Part shown: piece by piece, positions 45,358-55,757 of the stretch
Layout: every line of letters begins with the position of its first letter
Position numbering within the stretch: position 1 is the stretch's first letter
Assembly: GCA_021772095.1 (NCBI GenBank)
Contig: JADYXR010000265.1
Coordinates: 1 to 64,000 of the forward strand
From: Candidatus Obscuribacter sp.
Lineage (GTDB): Bacteria; Cyanobacteriota; Vampirovibrionia; Obscuribacterales; Obscuribacteraceae
Reading direction: 5' to 3'
Length of the DNA stretch: 64,000 nt
Notes under the pieces: model-generated
Told to the model about the DNA's origin: nothing
What the model saw: only the letters and a program-made list of their open reading frames with translations
Databases searched by the model: none
Made by a program: the position numbers and the translations under genes

Positions 45358-48300
45358 ATGGCAGGCAACTCGTGGCCCACCCCTCAAGACTATAACGAAG
45401 CCATACAAAGTCCGCGCGCCTGCTTTTCAGATCCGGATCTGACAGGCGGCACAGTCGACACCAACGCGCTTGGCTTGCCGCGCGCTATGACAGGGGCCTT
45501 CGCCAGCGTTTATCGCATAAACCAGGGCGATAAGTCATGGGCCGTGCGCTGTTTCCTGACCAGCCGATTGGATCAAAAGGACAGATACAAACACATCAGT
45601 GACTTTGTTCTATTCGATGATCTGAACTGCACTATAGATTTTCATTTCATCGAGCAAGGTATTTTTGTAAAAAACCAATGGTACCCATGCTTAAAAATGC
45701 CGTGGGTGACAGGCGACACGCTCGATATCTATCTTGCCAAAAACTATAAAACGCCAGGCAAAATCAAACAATTGCATGAAGATTTTCACAAATTGGTTGA
45801 TGAACTGGAATGTGCTGGTATCGGCCATGGTGACATGCAGCACGGGAATATCATCGTCACCGATCGCGGACTGCGACTTGTAGATTATGACGCTCTCTAC
45901 GTTCCGGCCCTTATAGGACGTCAGAGCCTGGAACTCGGTCACCCGAATTACCAACACCCGGATCGAAACGAGCACCACTTCGATCCTGACGTCGACAACT
46001 TTTCTTGCTGGCTTATCCACACATCGCTGCTTGCCCTCGCCATTGATCCGCAGCTCTACGACCAGCATAACGGCGGCGACGAAAGCATACTGTTTCGTCG
46101 CACGGATCTCGCCGATCCAGAAAAATCTCAGTTGTTTCACGCGCTGTTAAACCACGAATCTCTGCATATTCGCGAGGCTACTTCACTCCTTCGTCGCATG
46201 CTATGGGCGGCACCACTCTCGATACCAATTCTGGATTGTCCTCCTGAGTGCCTCGAGTTGCTTCCTCATGTCAAAAACGAAATCCAAGCTGACTTCATTC
46301 CGCCGCCGATCGAGTCCACGCCAGCCATTCCACAGACCAACACCGCGCATCGCTTTGACTTTATTGACGACGAAGCAAGCAGCGTTCGCGTGAGCGCTCA
46401 ACAAAAAGCCCGCCAGACAGCATCGCAAAAACTGAAGAACTTGGATCAAGCGCGGCTCAAACTCGCGGAAGATATGCTTTTGTTTTTCGCGCCGACGCAC
46501 TGGGTCCATCAGCATATGGCACTGGCGCTAAGACATTTTGACGATGGGCACTACGACAGCGCCTTAAACACGTACTTGCGCGTGTATAAATTGACGAGCA
46601 AGCAGACCTGGACTAACGATGATTCTTTTTTCTGGTGCTTGATGGGCCTTGGTTATTGCTCTGGACTGTCGGACAAAACCGCATTGGCTGGAAACTATTT
46701 TTTGCTGGCAGCTAAAAGCGCGAACACCGAAAAAACGAAATTTCGATCGGCTCTGTGCCTGGCAGTTGTCCGTTTCGAAAGTGGTGACCAAAATGGCGCA
46801 ATCAAGCTCTTATCCGATAGATGGCGCGTCAACAGTGACCTTGCGGAGACAATCGATTTTGAGATGCACAACGTCTTTGTATTGCGTCCATCCTTTTTCC
46901 ACCTGCTGCGTCAATTCGGTGAACGCTTGCTCGAACAGGAAGATGCGCGGTCAGTGGAAGTATTGGCGGCTGCGCGTCGAGTGTTCTGCGAGCTGACAAA
47001 AACAAATTCTCTCGAAATTTCCGAAGCAGCGGCCCTCTCACTACTCAAGCTAGCCGTCATATACCGGAAGCGCAAAGATCTGGAGCAGGCCCGCTTGATT
47101 TACCGGGAGGTCGGTTTATCTGCCATCAAATACGGTGTCACTACTTTAGGACGCGCTTCATTGTTTTGCTCGTGCTTATTTAATTCGACTGACGCGAACC
47201 GCAGCGCTGGCAGGTTAAAGGATCTGGAAATTATCGCCCAGTCACTTGCCCAGGAGAATAATATAAATTCGTTTTGCTCCAGACTGGATCACATGATTGT
47301 CGCTCAAACCGAATTCGCGCACGAGTCGACAGCAATCGCGCTCGTGGAGCTTAGCAGGCAGTTCATCAAGAAGCAAATGCGCATGCAAGCGTTATACACC
47401 GCCGAGAAGGCGTTTAAATTTGCAACCGAAAACAATCTAGAACTAAACGCCTCGTTGATCGGCGAACTGGGAGAGGAAGATGGTTGGACATGCCTCAATG
47501 ATTGCTTTTTCGGTCCCAACCGAAACATCGGACCACTGCTCAACTCTCTGTTCGCGTCAAACGACATAGCCACCCTGAAATATATCGCCAGCCGCCTTGC
47601 CGATGAGGGAGAAGCCGAGCTTCTTTGCGATTTAATATTGTACTGCGCCTTCACTTTTCCTTCCCAGTTTTCAGAAATATGCACGTCATGGATTGTCGAC
47701 TTCCCGGGGCAGTCTTCTGCTCGGAAAACCTTCTTTACTGCTTTAGATAACTCAGGGCATCTATTCGTATCAAACCTGGAGTTACTTTTCGATGAACAAC
47801 CATCCGATGCTCGTACAGAAGAAAACATACTCGAGATCCAGATCGAGCACCTCAACGCGATCGCCGTGGTGAGAGCTTTTCTGAAGACCCAGGGCTACGA
47901 AAATGAAGCGCAATTCTTCTCAAACATAATGATGCGAATGAAGAATGCTCAGCTGATTGTAGTTTGGATGTTGAAATTATTTTCTGAACAAGAGTCGAGT
48001 CGCTTCATGGAGTTCATTACGGATCCAATCAAAAGTGACAGGGAGAGCGTTTATGCATTTGCATTACAATTGGGCGTTGAGAATACAGACGACGCTCTGG
48101 AACAATATTTTGGCGCTTTAAGAACTTGGGGAGTAGCCGAAGAAACATTAGTCGATATCCTACTTTCGGCGGCTAAACTTTGCTCAGAACGGCTAAACAG
48201 CCTGCTCAACGTGGAGCCGATCGATCAGGAAGTTCTCCTTCTACTGCACGCGTTTTACAGGATGAGAGCAGTTGCAGCGGATTTGAAACTTCAACACTAC

Positions 48301-49563
48301 TTCGAAGAAGCTTTGAAATCGCTCTACGAGGCAAGTTATCTCGAAGCGTTGTCTACATTAATGAAAGCCGTGGCCGCCACCGACGATTCAGACCTTCTGC
48401 AGACAATGGCCCTCATATGCAACACACTCATAGAAAACAACCACACACCACTGGTGGTATCGGTTGCTCTGGCCGCAGCTTCGGCTTCCGGCAATGATTT
48501 TTTAGACACACTGTCGCTATTGATCATTCGAGAACTCCCTGAAAAACGGGTCCTCGAATTCGCAAGCGAGTTGATCAGGCGAGAATATTACGATGGTTTA
48601 GCAATCTTAATCCGAAGCGCAAAACTAATGGCTAAGAGCCAGATGTTGTTAAAACTATTAGACAAGTCGTCTCCATCAGCCGGTTTCGCACCGATGGCGG
48701 ATGTTCCAACCGGGCAGGATGAGGCTTTTGGTGCCATGGTTTTGCTCAATAATCTTTCGGCCCTGGCGGACCAGGTACACCTTGCCGCACTCTCGGGAGA
48801 CGTTCGCTTATCAAACATTCTCTTTGATCTCGATGGGCACGGACTGACACGTGAACAACGAAAAGAGGTGATCGGGATCGTGATGAGCAGATGCGCAGAG
48901 TCACTTAATGAATATTATGAGCGCTCGCTAAAGGGTGCTGATCCTTCCGGAAATTTAAAAATTCTGGCGGTTCTAAACATTGCAGCGCTGCATCGTCTAT
49001 CAACCTTAATGCCGCACCAGATCGGCACCACCAGCCCGGCATCAAAAATACTTCAGAGCGACATTTCCAGCGACTTCGTACTCAATTGGATGCTTGACCT
49101 GGCAGGCGGCGGGGAGATCGACAAATTAGCCGAGTTCGCTGTGGAAACTGCTCAAGCGGGCAATATTTCTCTCTTGCGTTCTATTTTTGTCAAAACAGCA
49201 CGATTCGGTTTTCTGCGCGCGCTGATCGTCGCCTCGAGAAAAGTCTGCGCGACGGGATTTGCGCCGAAGCTGGTTTTACCTATTCGAGATCTGGCTGACA
49301 ATCAATTGATTGACGCATTCGGTTCGGTTTCACTGGAGGTAGTGACCAATTCGACGTGCTCCAACAACACCCTGCTTTCCATCATCGAGGGTCTCAGCGC
49401 TTTCGACCGAAACTATCTCAGGATTATCTTGCGCCAGATTTATTTCTATCGAGGTAAAGAGGCGATCGATCTGCTCTATAGCGATTGGTCGAACTCCGCT
49501 GAACATGGCAGCGATTCAATTGTCATGCTGGAAGAGATGCGCAGCCTCGGATACGTTTCGTGA
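45358..49563 (+). CDS. Kinase-like protein with a very long helical-repeat C-terminus
   Basis: 1401 residues, GGAGG upstream. Residues ~1-310 form a protein-kinase-like fold: AMTGAFASVYRINQG as the glycine-rich loop, WAVRCF in place of VAIK (Arg instead of Lys), GHGDMQHGNIIV as the catalytic loop and LVDYDALYVP in place of DFG. The Asp of the catalytic loop and the metal Asp remain. Homologous sets occur in cyanobacteria and planctomycetes. Residues ~380-1400 are almost wholly helical and read as TPR or HEAT-like arrays, without clear units. Probably a signalling scaffold; activity unproven. Cytoplasmic. Followed by a membrane-protein gene at 80 bp. Confidence 0.7.
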   Translation: MAGNSWPTPQDYNEAIQSPRACFSDPDLTGGTVDTNALGLPRAMTGAFASVYRINQGDKSWAVRCFLTSRLDQKDRYKHISDFVLFDDLNCTIDFHFIEQGIFVKNQWYPCLKMPWVTGDTLDIYLAKNYKTPGKIKQLHEDFHKLVDELECAGIGHGDMQHGNIIVTDRGLRLVDYDALYVPALIGRQSLELGHPNYQHPDRNEHHFDPDVDNFSCWLIHTSLLALAIDPQLYDQHNGGDESILFRRTDLADPEKSQLFHALLNHESLHIREATSLLRRMLWAAPLSIPILDCPPECLELLPHVKNEIQADFIPPPIESTPAIPQTNTAHRFDFIDDEASSVRVSAQQKARQTASQKLKNLDQARLKLAEDMLLFFAPTHWVHQHMALALRHFDDGHYDSALNTYLRVYKLTSKQTWTNDDSFFWCLMGLGYCSGLSDKTALAGNYFLLAAKSANTEKTKFRSALCLAVVRFESGDQNGAIKLLSDRWRVNSDLAETIDFEMHNVFVLRPSFFHLLRQFGERLLEQEDARSVEVLAAARRVFCELTKTNSLEISEAAALSLLKLAVIYRKRKDLEQARLIYREVGLSAIKYGVTTLGRASLFCSCLFNSTDANRSAGRLKDLEIIAQSLAQENNINSFCSRLDHMIVAQTEFAHESTAIALVELSRQFIKKQMRMQALYTAEKAFKFATENNLELNASLIGELGEEDGWTCLNDCFFGPNRNIGPLLNSLFASNDIATLKYIASRLADEGEAELLCDLILYCAFTFPSQFSEICTSWIVDFPGQSSARKTFFTALDNSGHLFVSNLELLFDEQPSDARTEENILEIQIEHLNAIAVVRAFLKTQGYENEAQFFSNIMMRMKNAQLIVVWMLKLFSEQESSRFMEFITDPIKSDRESVYAFALQLGVENTDDALEQYFGALRTWGVAEETLVDILLSAAKLCSERLNSLLNVEPIDQEVLLLLHAFYRMRAVAADLKLQHYFEEALKSLYEASYLEALSTLMKAVAATDDSDLLQTMALICNTLIENNHTPLVVSVALAAASASGNDFLDTLSLLIIRELPEKRVLEFASELIRREYYDGLAILIRSAKLMAKSQMLLKLLDKSSPSAGFAPMADVPTGQDEAFGAMVLLNNLSALADQVHLAALSGDVRLSNILFDLDGHGLTREQRKEVIGIVMSRCAESLNEYYERSLKGADPSGNLKILAVLNIAALHRLSTLMPHQIGTTSPASKILQSDISSDFVLNWMLDLAGGGEIDKLAEFAVETAQAGNISLLRSIFVKTARFGFLRALIVASRKVCATGFAPKLVLPIRDLADNQLIDAFGSVSLEVVTNSTCSNNTLLSIIEGLSAFDRNYLRIILRQIYFYRGKEAIDLLYSDWSNSAEHGSDSIVMLEEMRSLGYVS

Positions 49564-49643
49564 GACAACCGCATGCGGCGAGTCCTTTCTTGCTGCTTGA
49601 ATGATGTACTATTTCAGAGCAGTCTCCTCGCCGCGCCGAAGCA

Positions 49644-51266
49644 GTGAACGAAATCAAGTCAGACGAATTATCAAAACCAGAAACCAAGCTCTTGCCGTTG
49701 CCTGACGTCGGAGACCTGCTCTTCATCGGCATCATGCACATCTTGTTGTTCGCCCGACCGGACTATATGTTCCAGGACGCATCTACCGGCTGGCATCTGA
49801 CAGCTGGTCAGTGGATTTTAGAGAACCACGCTATTCCAAAAACAGATCTGTTTTCATACACCTTTCCTGACAAAGCCTGGGTCGCCTACGAGTGGCTGTT
49901 TGACCTGGTCGCGTATGCGTTGACCCTGGCCGGTGGTTTGAACTTACTGGCAGTCGCGGTCGCGACAATAATCTCGTTTATCTTCCTGAAGGTCTATGAT
50001 CGCGCCCGTGCGGAGGGCGGCCCGCTGGGCTTGGTTTTACCTGTGACGATCTTTGCAATCTTTGCATCCGCCATCCATTGGCTGGCAAGACCGCACATCA
50101 TCACGTTCTTATGCATTCTGTTGTATTTGACGAAACTGGAAGATTTTTATCGAGGCACCATCAGCAGTGTCAAGCTCTACTTATACATCGGGCTGCTCAT
50201 GATACTTTGGGTCAACTGCCACCCGGCGTTTCCACTGGGCATCATTCTTATCGGCATCTACTTTCTGGCTGCGCTTAAACGTCTAATTAAACCTGGTGAT
50301 ACCGATTCCGATAAGAAGAAAAATTTAGAACGAGTCAAAACTTTGTTTATTGCTGGCGTAATTGCAAGCGGCGCCACCCTTATCAACCCTTATGGCATCG
50401 ACCTTTACAAGTATATTATCGAATACCTGAAAGGCAGTACCGTCATTGCGAACACCGACGAATTTCGCTCACCCGATTTTCACTTCAAGCTCAAAAATAT
50501 TCATTCATTTTTCCTGCTGTTTCTTATGCCGTTCTTCCTTGGAGGACTGGCGATTACTAAGCATCGCCCTTCGCTGCCTTACTTCTCGACCTGTTTGTTG
50601 TTCCTGCACATGGCACTATCGGCGGTGAGAAACATTCCACTGTTCGCCATAGTTTCCGTTCCAGCAATTGGATTGATGTTTTCAAAAACAATACTGCATG
50701 ATACGACAAGACCGCTGACGAGCGCGTTTCCGAAATTGAAACAAACGATCGATAAGTTTGCTTATCCGGTGCAGCAATTCGCGCAACAAGAGATGCTGTG
50801 CAAAATGCATATTCTTCCAATCATCTACGTGGTATTCGTCACTGTGGCTGCCTTTTGTGGCGGTAGCATCGGCGGTGCCAAAATACTTTCATCCGGTTTT
50901 TCAACGTCAGAGATGCCAACCAAAACCCTGCAATATATCAAAGAAAATAAACTGCCTTTCGATCGCGGTTTCAACCACGACAACTGGGGCGGCTTAATCA
51001 GATACAAACTTGGTCAGCGCGTTTTCATCGACGATCGGGCCGATTTTTATGGCGAAGAGTTCTACAAGAAATATGGCGCCATCGTTCAAACGCAGCCAGG
51101 CTGGAGCAAACAATTGGACGAAGCCAAAATCGAATGGATACTGATGCCGAAAAACTCAAAATTGGCCGCCGCCTTAAAAACAGAGCCACAGTGGAAAGTG
51201 GCATGCGAAGATGGTCTCAACGAAGAGTTTGGATCGATACTATTCGTTCGCAATAATACAGACTAG
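49644..51266 (+). CDS. Multi-pass membrane protein, GT-C glycosyltransferase-like
   Basis: 540 residues, about ten hydrophobic segments between ~20 and ~420 and a soluble C-terminal ~110 residues. The first loop holds DASTGWHLTAGQWIL and, further on, DLFSYTF and WVAYEWLFDL, a pattern seen in polyprenyl-sugar-dependent GT-C-like proteins where acidic residues in the first loop matter. The C-terminus has RVFIDDRADFYGEEF. Substrate unknown. GTG start. Tail-to-tail with the 51263-51961 gene (4-bp overlap). Confidence 0.5.
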   Translation: MNEIKSDELSKPETKLLPLPDVGDLLFIGIMHILLFARPDYMFQDASTGWHLTAGQWILENHAIPKTDLFSYTFPDKAWVAYEWLFDLVAYALTLAGGLNLLAVAVATIISFIFLKVYDRARAEGGPLGLVLPVTIFAIFASAIHWLARPHIITFLCILLYLTKLEDFYRGTISSVKLYLYIGLLMILWVNCHPAFPLGIILIGIYFLAALKRLIKPGDTDSDKKKNLERVKTLFIAGVIASGATLINPYGIDLYKYIIEYLKGSTVIANTDEFRSPDFHFKLKNIHSFFLLFLMPFFLGGLAITKHRPSLPYFSTCLLFLHMALSAVRNIPLFAIVSVPAIGLMFSKTILHDTTRPLTSAFPKLKQTIDKFAYPVQQFAQQEMLCKMHILPIIYVVFVTVAAFCGGSIGGAKILSSGFSTSEMPTKTLQYIKENKLPFDRGFNHDNWGGLIRYKLGQRVFIDDRADFYGEEFYKKYGAIVQTQPGWSKQLDEAKIEWILMPKNSKLAAALKTEPQWKVACEDGLNEEFGSILFVRNNTD

Positions 51267-51961
51267 AACGAAAACACTCGGTCGCCGCCGCGATCGACAG
51301 CGCATTCCATCGCCTCGAGCGAGCGCGCCACGAGCTCATCGTATTCCTGAGCGTGCTCGGGAAACGTGGCTACGCCCATGCTTGCTGTGAGCGAGAAGTT
51401 TTTCCAGTTGTGCGAAAAAACCTGGTTTGCGACACGCTGACGAATCCGCTCAGCCACCAGCGAAGCGCCGGCTGCGTTAGTTTGCGGAAGCACGACAGCG
51501 AATTGCCACGGCGCGTAGCGCGCCGGAATATCGACTTCTCTTGTCGAGTTGCGGATAACCAGTGCCACCACTCGAAGAACGGCATCCTGAGTGAGAGTGC
51601 CGTAGTCAGTGCCGATGCCTTCGAACTCATCGACGATCAACGTGAGCACTGAAACTCTCTGACTGTAGCGTCTCGAGCGAGCGATCTCCGCCTTCAGTTC
51701 CTTCACGAACGTGCGGTGGTTATATAGCTCAGTAATCGGATCGAGCAAGGCCAGGCGCTCGATATCCTCACCTTTTGCAGCAACCAACCCGACTTGCTGG
51801 GCGACGTCGGCGGAGCGCTGCTCGTAATCTCTGACACGTGAAAGAATGTCCGGATCGCCCTGGAAGGACGCGGCTAACAAAGGCTTTCGCTTCATCAGGT
51901 CATCTCGGACCTTATCGTACATCCCGGAGCCATTGGCTGCTGTGGGAGGCTGTTCTACCAT
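51263..51961 (-). CDS. Degenerate GGDEF-domain protein
   Basis: 232 residues; GAGG lies just before ATG 51961. Residues ~70-232 match diguanylate cyclase domains (LALLDPITELYNHRTF, then LTASMGVATFPEHA), but the catalytic GGDEF is replaced by APWQF in RYAPWQFAVVLP. Cyclase activity is therefore very unlikely; it may bind GTP or a partner. N-terminal ~60 residues are helical. Cytoplasmic. Downstream of the 52235-53074 gene on the same strand. Confidence 0.8.
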   Translation of the reverse strand: MVEQPPTAANGSGMYDKVRDDLMKRKPLLAASFQGDPDILSRVRDYEQRSADVAQQVGLVAAKGEDIERLALLDPITELYNHRTFVKELKAEIARSRRYSQRVSVLTLIVDEFEGIGTDYGTLTQDAVLRVVALVIRNSTREVDIPARYAPWQFAVVLPQTNAAGASLVAERIRQRVANQVFSHNWKNFSLTASMGVATFPEHAQEYDELVARSLEAMECAVDRGGDRVFSF

Positions 51962-52148
51962 TGCATCCTCGTGTGACGAAATTTCGTTTTCAACGCGCTC
52001 GCGATGAGCCGTGATTGTTCAATCTTACCAATGCAAAATGCATTTTTGGCAGACTGCTTGTCAGGTACTTCAGATTTGTCACTTTCGCGGTTTTGAAAGA
52101 AAGCGTCATACGGTCAGGGTTGCCTTGGTTTTTTGCGGTTTTTGATTG

Positions 52149-52175
52149 GTCAGAAAAAATGCCCGATTTTATGAC
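52149..52175 (+). repeat. 27-bp dispersed palindrome, copy 18
   Basis: GTCAGAAAA-AATGCCCGA-TTTTATGAC, between two minus-strand genes. Confidence 0.85.
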
Positions 52176-52234
52176 AAAGGCGCATACGACTCCACCCACG
52201 CAGCCAGGAAGTCAAGCTACAAAGCAGAATCAGC

Positions 52235-53074
52235 CTATTTCTTTTCAGGCGAGCTGAGGATTTGTTCTAACCGCTCAACCAACTCATCACCGTCAGTTTC
52301 CGTCCGCTCAATATCGGATACGAATAAGCCTAATGCGGCTTCCGGCGAAACCTCGTTGCGAGATACGATGATGTGTCCGTTATCGTTGATCCAACAAAAA
52401 CCCGACTGCAATGGCAGACATAGCGCTTCATCGCCTGGATGGAGACTCACTCCAGCGGTGCCGGGCACAATGCCGTTGCGGCGGAGCCACGCTGAAATGA
52501 GCGACGTGATGTTTGCAGAATCAATTTCCTTCGAGAAGAACGCAAACAATTGCCATTGATCTGACTCTTGAAACATGTAGAGCTTGATCTGATTGACGCC
52601 CACACAACGGAAGCAATCGCGCAGTTTGCCCAGCCCTTCAGGGGAGCGGTAGTAGCTGTCGCTCGCCAAAAGTATGGTGACAAATCGCGTGTTTTTGTCA
52701 GCCATGCACGCACGTGTAAACGTCGACTGACCGCCTATCGCTTCTAGAATTTCATCATCTGACAAGTGGTGGAACTGACTGGTCTGACGCCAATCGCCTT
52801 CTTTTCCGCGCTTAATCGCACTCGCGAACCTGTTGGGAAACAGGCTCAAGAATGTTTTTTTGTTTTTCAGCGTCGTCATAGGATCTAACGATTCGTACTG
52901 CTCTTGTGGGTCATGATGTTCTTGCGCCGGACCTTCACCGCCTAGATAAGCGACGTCAGACGGAAATTTTACACTCTTGAGCTTATCTAGCGCGTTATCC
53001 CCGAGCTCCAAATCGAACGGGACATCAGTTTCGATGCTGACGTTTTCATGGTCTCCGTAGTAATAATCTTGCAC
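52235..53074 (-). CDS. Hypothetical protein (279 aa)
   Basis: Soluble, no signal peptide or membrane segment. The N-terminal ~100 residues are acidic and low in structure. The rest has an alternating alpha/beta pattern, with FVTILLASDSYYRSPEGLGKL and IKLYMFQESDQWQLFAFFSK blocks; a later LCLPLQSGFCWINDNGHIIV segment resembles the C-terminal strand pair of archaeo-eukaryotic-type primases, but I do not see the catalytic carboxylates and will not call it one. Upstream of the degenerate GGDEF gene, separated from it by a 27-bp element. Confidence 0.55.
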   Translation of the reverse strand: MQDYYYGDHENVSIETDVPFDLELGDNALDKLKSVKFPSDVAYLGGEGPAQEHHDPQEQYESLDPMTTLKNKKTFLSLFPNRFASAIKRGKEGDWRQTSQFHHLSDDEILEAIGGQSTFTRACMADKNTRFVTILLASDSYYRSPEGLGKLRDCFRCVGVNQIKLYMFQESDQWQLFAFFSKEIDSANITSLISAWLRRNGIVPGTAGVSLHPGDEALCLPLQSGFCWINDNGHIIVSRNEVSPEAALGLFVSDIERTETDGDELVERLEQILSSPEKK

Positions 53075-53597
53075 GCTCGGACCTCGCTGAATGATATCAC
53101 TGGCAGTAGCACGGCTTTTTTGAACTGACGCCGAAAAAATTATTCTTGCGTGAGTCTTGTTTAATCAAACCTAGTAAGGGCGCCGCATTTCATCACAATC
53201 ATACACCACAATACGAACCTAGCAAGTGGCGCACCGTATATGGTTCAGCAATTTTTGCGAAATAGACCCGGCTATATCCAAGCGGTACCACAAGCGATAC
53301 CATTGCAAAGCTGGTGTATATCGACAAATCGCAATACCTTCAAGATTCAATAGTCACAAAACTTGAAAAGTCATGTCAGATCGCGAAATTAATGCCCGAT
53401 CAGCCCCATTTTGTGGGCATTTTGGAACATTACTGATATCTTTGAGTTAGGCGCGATCAAACATTTTAAGGCTTTTAGCTGACCAACCGAAAAATCCCAA
53501 GATAGACAGACGCCTCGTAACCTCGCCTTGCACTTGTCAGATTTCCTGCCAAATTTTCTGACATATCGCCCACCCCTTAAACTTACCAAAACCAGCC
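53075..53597. other. 523-bp divergent gap before the sensor pair
   Basis: No gene. A hairpin, AATGCCC/GGGCATT (53391-53397, 53415-53421) followed by TTGG, lies in the middle, and a 27-bp element stands 36 bp before the first sensor gene. Confidence 0.45.
53536..53562 (+). repeat. 27-bp dispersed palindrome, copy 19
   Basis: GTCAGATTT-CCTGCCAAA-TTTTCTGAC, upstream of the sensor gene, one of only two copies in a divergent gap. Confidence 0.85.
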
Positions 53598-55757
53598 ATG
53601 TTTTCACGTTTGAGTATCTCCAAACAAGGATTGATCGGCATCTGCCTCTTGCTGACGTGCGAGTTCATTTTTGTTGTTCTTTTGGTGATGTGCTTGTGGA
53701 CCGTTAAAGGTTTCCTGCTTGGAGAAACGCACGCTCAAGAGGTCGTTTCTCGCTTGAACAACGTGGCTAACATCTCGCAGAAGATCGGCATCGCGATGAT
53801 TCGCAGCGCTTCACCTCCCGAACTTCTCCAATTTGTGGAAACGTCCACTGACTACCACAGCTTCAAAGGCGACCTGGACAAAGAGATCAGGGAGTTGAAG
53901 AACCTGATCAAAAACGAGCCCGAAGCCGTGAAAGCTCTGGAAGAGATGGACGCGGCTATGCAAAAGACCTGCGCGTATTACGACTCCCAGCAGTCGCAAT
54001 TCAGACGCAGTCCCGAGGCGTTTAAAGCTTTTACAACGACGATGTTCGCGTTGTCGGCAGATTGCACGCGACTTTCCAAACGACTGATCAAGCACTACAA
54101 GTCGATAGAGCAGTCCAAACCGATTGAGACGGAACGTTCGCTGACCAACGTATACACACTACTTATAGCCGGATCAATTTTCAATTTAGTGGGAGCTCTT
54201 TGTATCGGCGGCTTTCTCGCCAAACGCATCACCGGTCGGCTCAGCATTCTGTCTGACAATATCGCCCTGTTTGCTGACGGGGAGGCGCTGAACAAGCGGC
54301 TGTTGGACAACGATGAGATTGGCAAGATCGACCGCCTGTTTCACGAGATGACCGAGACACTAACGCAGGCGCGACGCAATGAACGAGCTTTGATTGCCAA
54401 TGCGTCAGATGTTATTTGTCAACTCGATCATCAAGGTATCTTCACAAGCGTGAGCCCATCTGTGAAAGCGCAGTGGGGGTACGAACCGGAGCGCGTTCTA
54501 GGCTCCCACTTCAGCACCGTTATTAAACCCCGGCATCTCGAAAAAACCACTCAAGAAATTGAGAGATTGATGACGGCAGAATCAACCGGCAATTTTGAAA
54601 CTCACGTTGAAACAGCAGACGGTCAGTCGATCGACACAATCTGGTCAGTACACTGGTCACCATCAACGGAGTCATTGTTTTGTTTCGTTCACAACATAAC
54701 CCAGCGCAAGAATATGGAAGCTGTTTTAAGCGCGCAAGAAGAACAGCTAAGAACCGCTATTGAAAACATTCCTCTAGGAATAGTCATGATCGACAATCGC
54801 GGTTTTGTGAAATCCGTAAATGCCACTACAGAAAAAATGTCTCATCGTAAGCGTCAGGATTTGGCGAGCCGTCCTATACTTTCTCTGATGGAGCCTACGG
54901 ATCTGCGAGAAGAAGATCTGTTGAAAACTCTGATTTCTTCGGACTCGTCACAAACAATTCGGTGCCTGCTCAAACGTCCGGATGGCAATTTAGCGATTGA
55001 AGTCACATGCGCACACTTTCCAGCGACTGGTCTTTCGGATCTACTTCTCGTTCTCGATGACATTAGCGAACGCGTTACTCTCGAAAGCATCAAAGAAGAT
55101 TTCGTGAATCTGCTCGGGCGCAATTTGAGGGACCCGCTAAATACTACGAGAAAGCGTGTCACTGAGCTGATTGACACCGACAGCGCCGACAAGAAGAAAC
55201 AAGAACGCCTGGTTCGTGTGAGCACAAATATCGAGCGACTTCTGAAACTAATCGACGAGCTTTTGAGTATTCAAAAGCTGGGAGCCGGCAGATTAGTTGG
55301 CTCGCTTACACCAGCACCGGTGCACAACATTCTGAAAGAAGCAGTCGATGCAGTCGCGGATCATGCCGAACAGCAGGGGATTTCATTGGTATGGGAGAAG
55401 GCGGATTGCACTGTCCTGGCCGACGCGGACAGGTTGGTTCAAGTGATAATCAACCTGCTCGGCAACGCAATCAAGTTTTCTCCACGCCAATCCGAGGTCA
55501 AGCTCAGTGTTGATGAAAGTGAAGATCAGATCGAGATTAGTATCACCGATAGTGGCAGGGGCGTCCCTGAAGAAATGCGCAAGGCAATCTTCGAACAATA
55601 TGTTCAAACCAGCGTCGCCGACGGACAACGCGGCAAAGGAACCGGTTTGGGTCTGTCGATTTGCAAATCAATTGTAGAGGCGCACAACGGTTCGATCGGT
55701 GTGGAAAGTGACGGCGGACATGGCAGCCGATTCTGGTTCACCGTACCTAAAATATGA
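53598..55757 (+). CDS. Membrane sensor with intact ATPase domain but no phospho-acceptor His
   Basis: 719 residues. Two membrane segments (~12-38 and ~188-210) flank a helical periplasmic domain; then a HAMP-like linker, PAS (~270-370), a second PAS (~380-490) and a kinase core. The H-box reads GRNLRDPL where SHELRTPL is expected: Arg508 (CGC, one transition from His CAC) replaces the phospho-acceptor. The ATPase domain is fully conserved: [11 protein letters not shown] (N-box), DSGRGVP (G1) and GTGLGLS (G2). It can probably bind ATP but not phosphorylate itself. Overlaps the next gene by ATGA, so the two are coupled. Confidence 0.85.
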   Translation: MFSRLSISKQGLIGICLLLTCEFIFVVLLVMCLWTVKGFLLGETHAQEVVSRLNNVANISQKIGIAMIRSASPPELLQFVETSTDYHSFKGDLDKEIRELKNLIKNEPEAVKALEEMDAAMQKTCAYYDSQQSQFRRSPEAFKAFTTTMFALSADCTRLSKRLIKHYKSIEQSKPIETERSLTNVYTLLIAGSIFNLVGALCIGGFLAKRITGRLSILSDNIALFADGEALNKRLLDNDEIGKIDRLFHEMTETLTQARRNERALIANASDVICQLDHQGIFTSVSPSVKAQWGYEPERVLGSHFSTVIKPRHLEKTTQEIERLMTAESTGNFETHVETADGQSIDTIWSVHWSPSTESLFCFVHNITQRKNMEAVLSAQEEQLRTAIENIPLGIVMIDNRGFVKSVNATTEKMSHRKRQDLASRPILSLMEPTDLREEDLLKTLISSDSSQTIRCLLKRPDGNLAIEVTCAHFPATGLSDLLLVLDDISERVTLESIKEDFVNLLGRNLRDPLNTTRKRVTELIDTDSADKKKQERLVRVSTNIERLLKLIDELLSIQKLGAGRLVGSLTPAPVHNILKEAVDAVADHAEQQGISLVWEKADCTVLADADRLVQVIINLLGNAIKFSPRQSEVKLSVDESEDQIEISITDSGRGVPEEMRKAIFEQYVQTSVADGQRGKGTGLGLSICKSIVEAHNGSIGVESDGGHGSRFWFTVPKI

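Noticed and set aside
52235-53074. Calling the 279-aa protein a primase because of its LPLQ...FCWIN segment.
   Set aside because: No catalytic acidic triad visible and the resemblance covers only about 20 residues.
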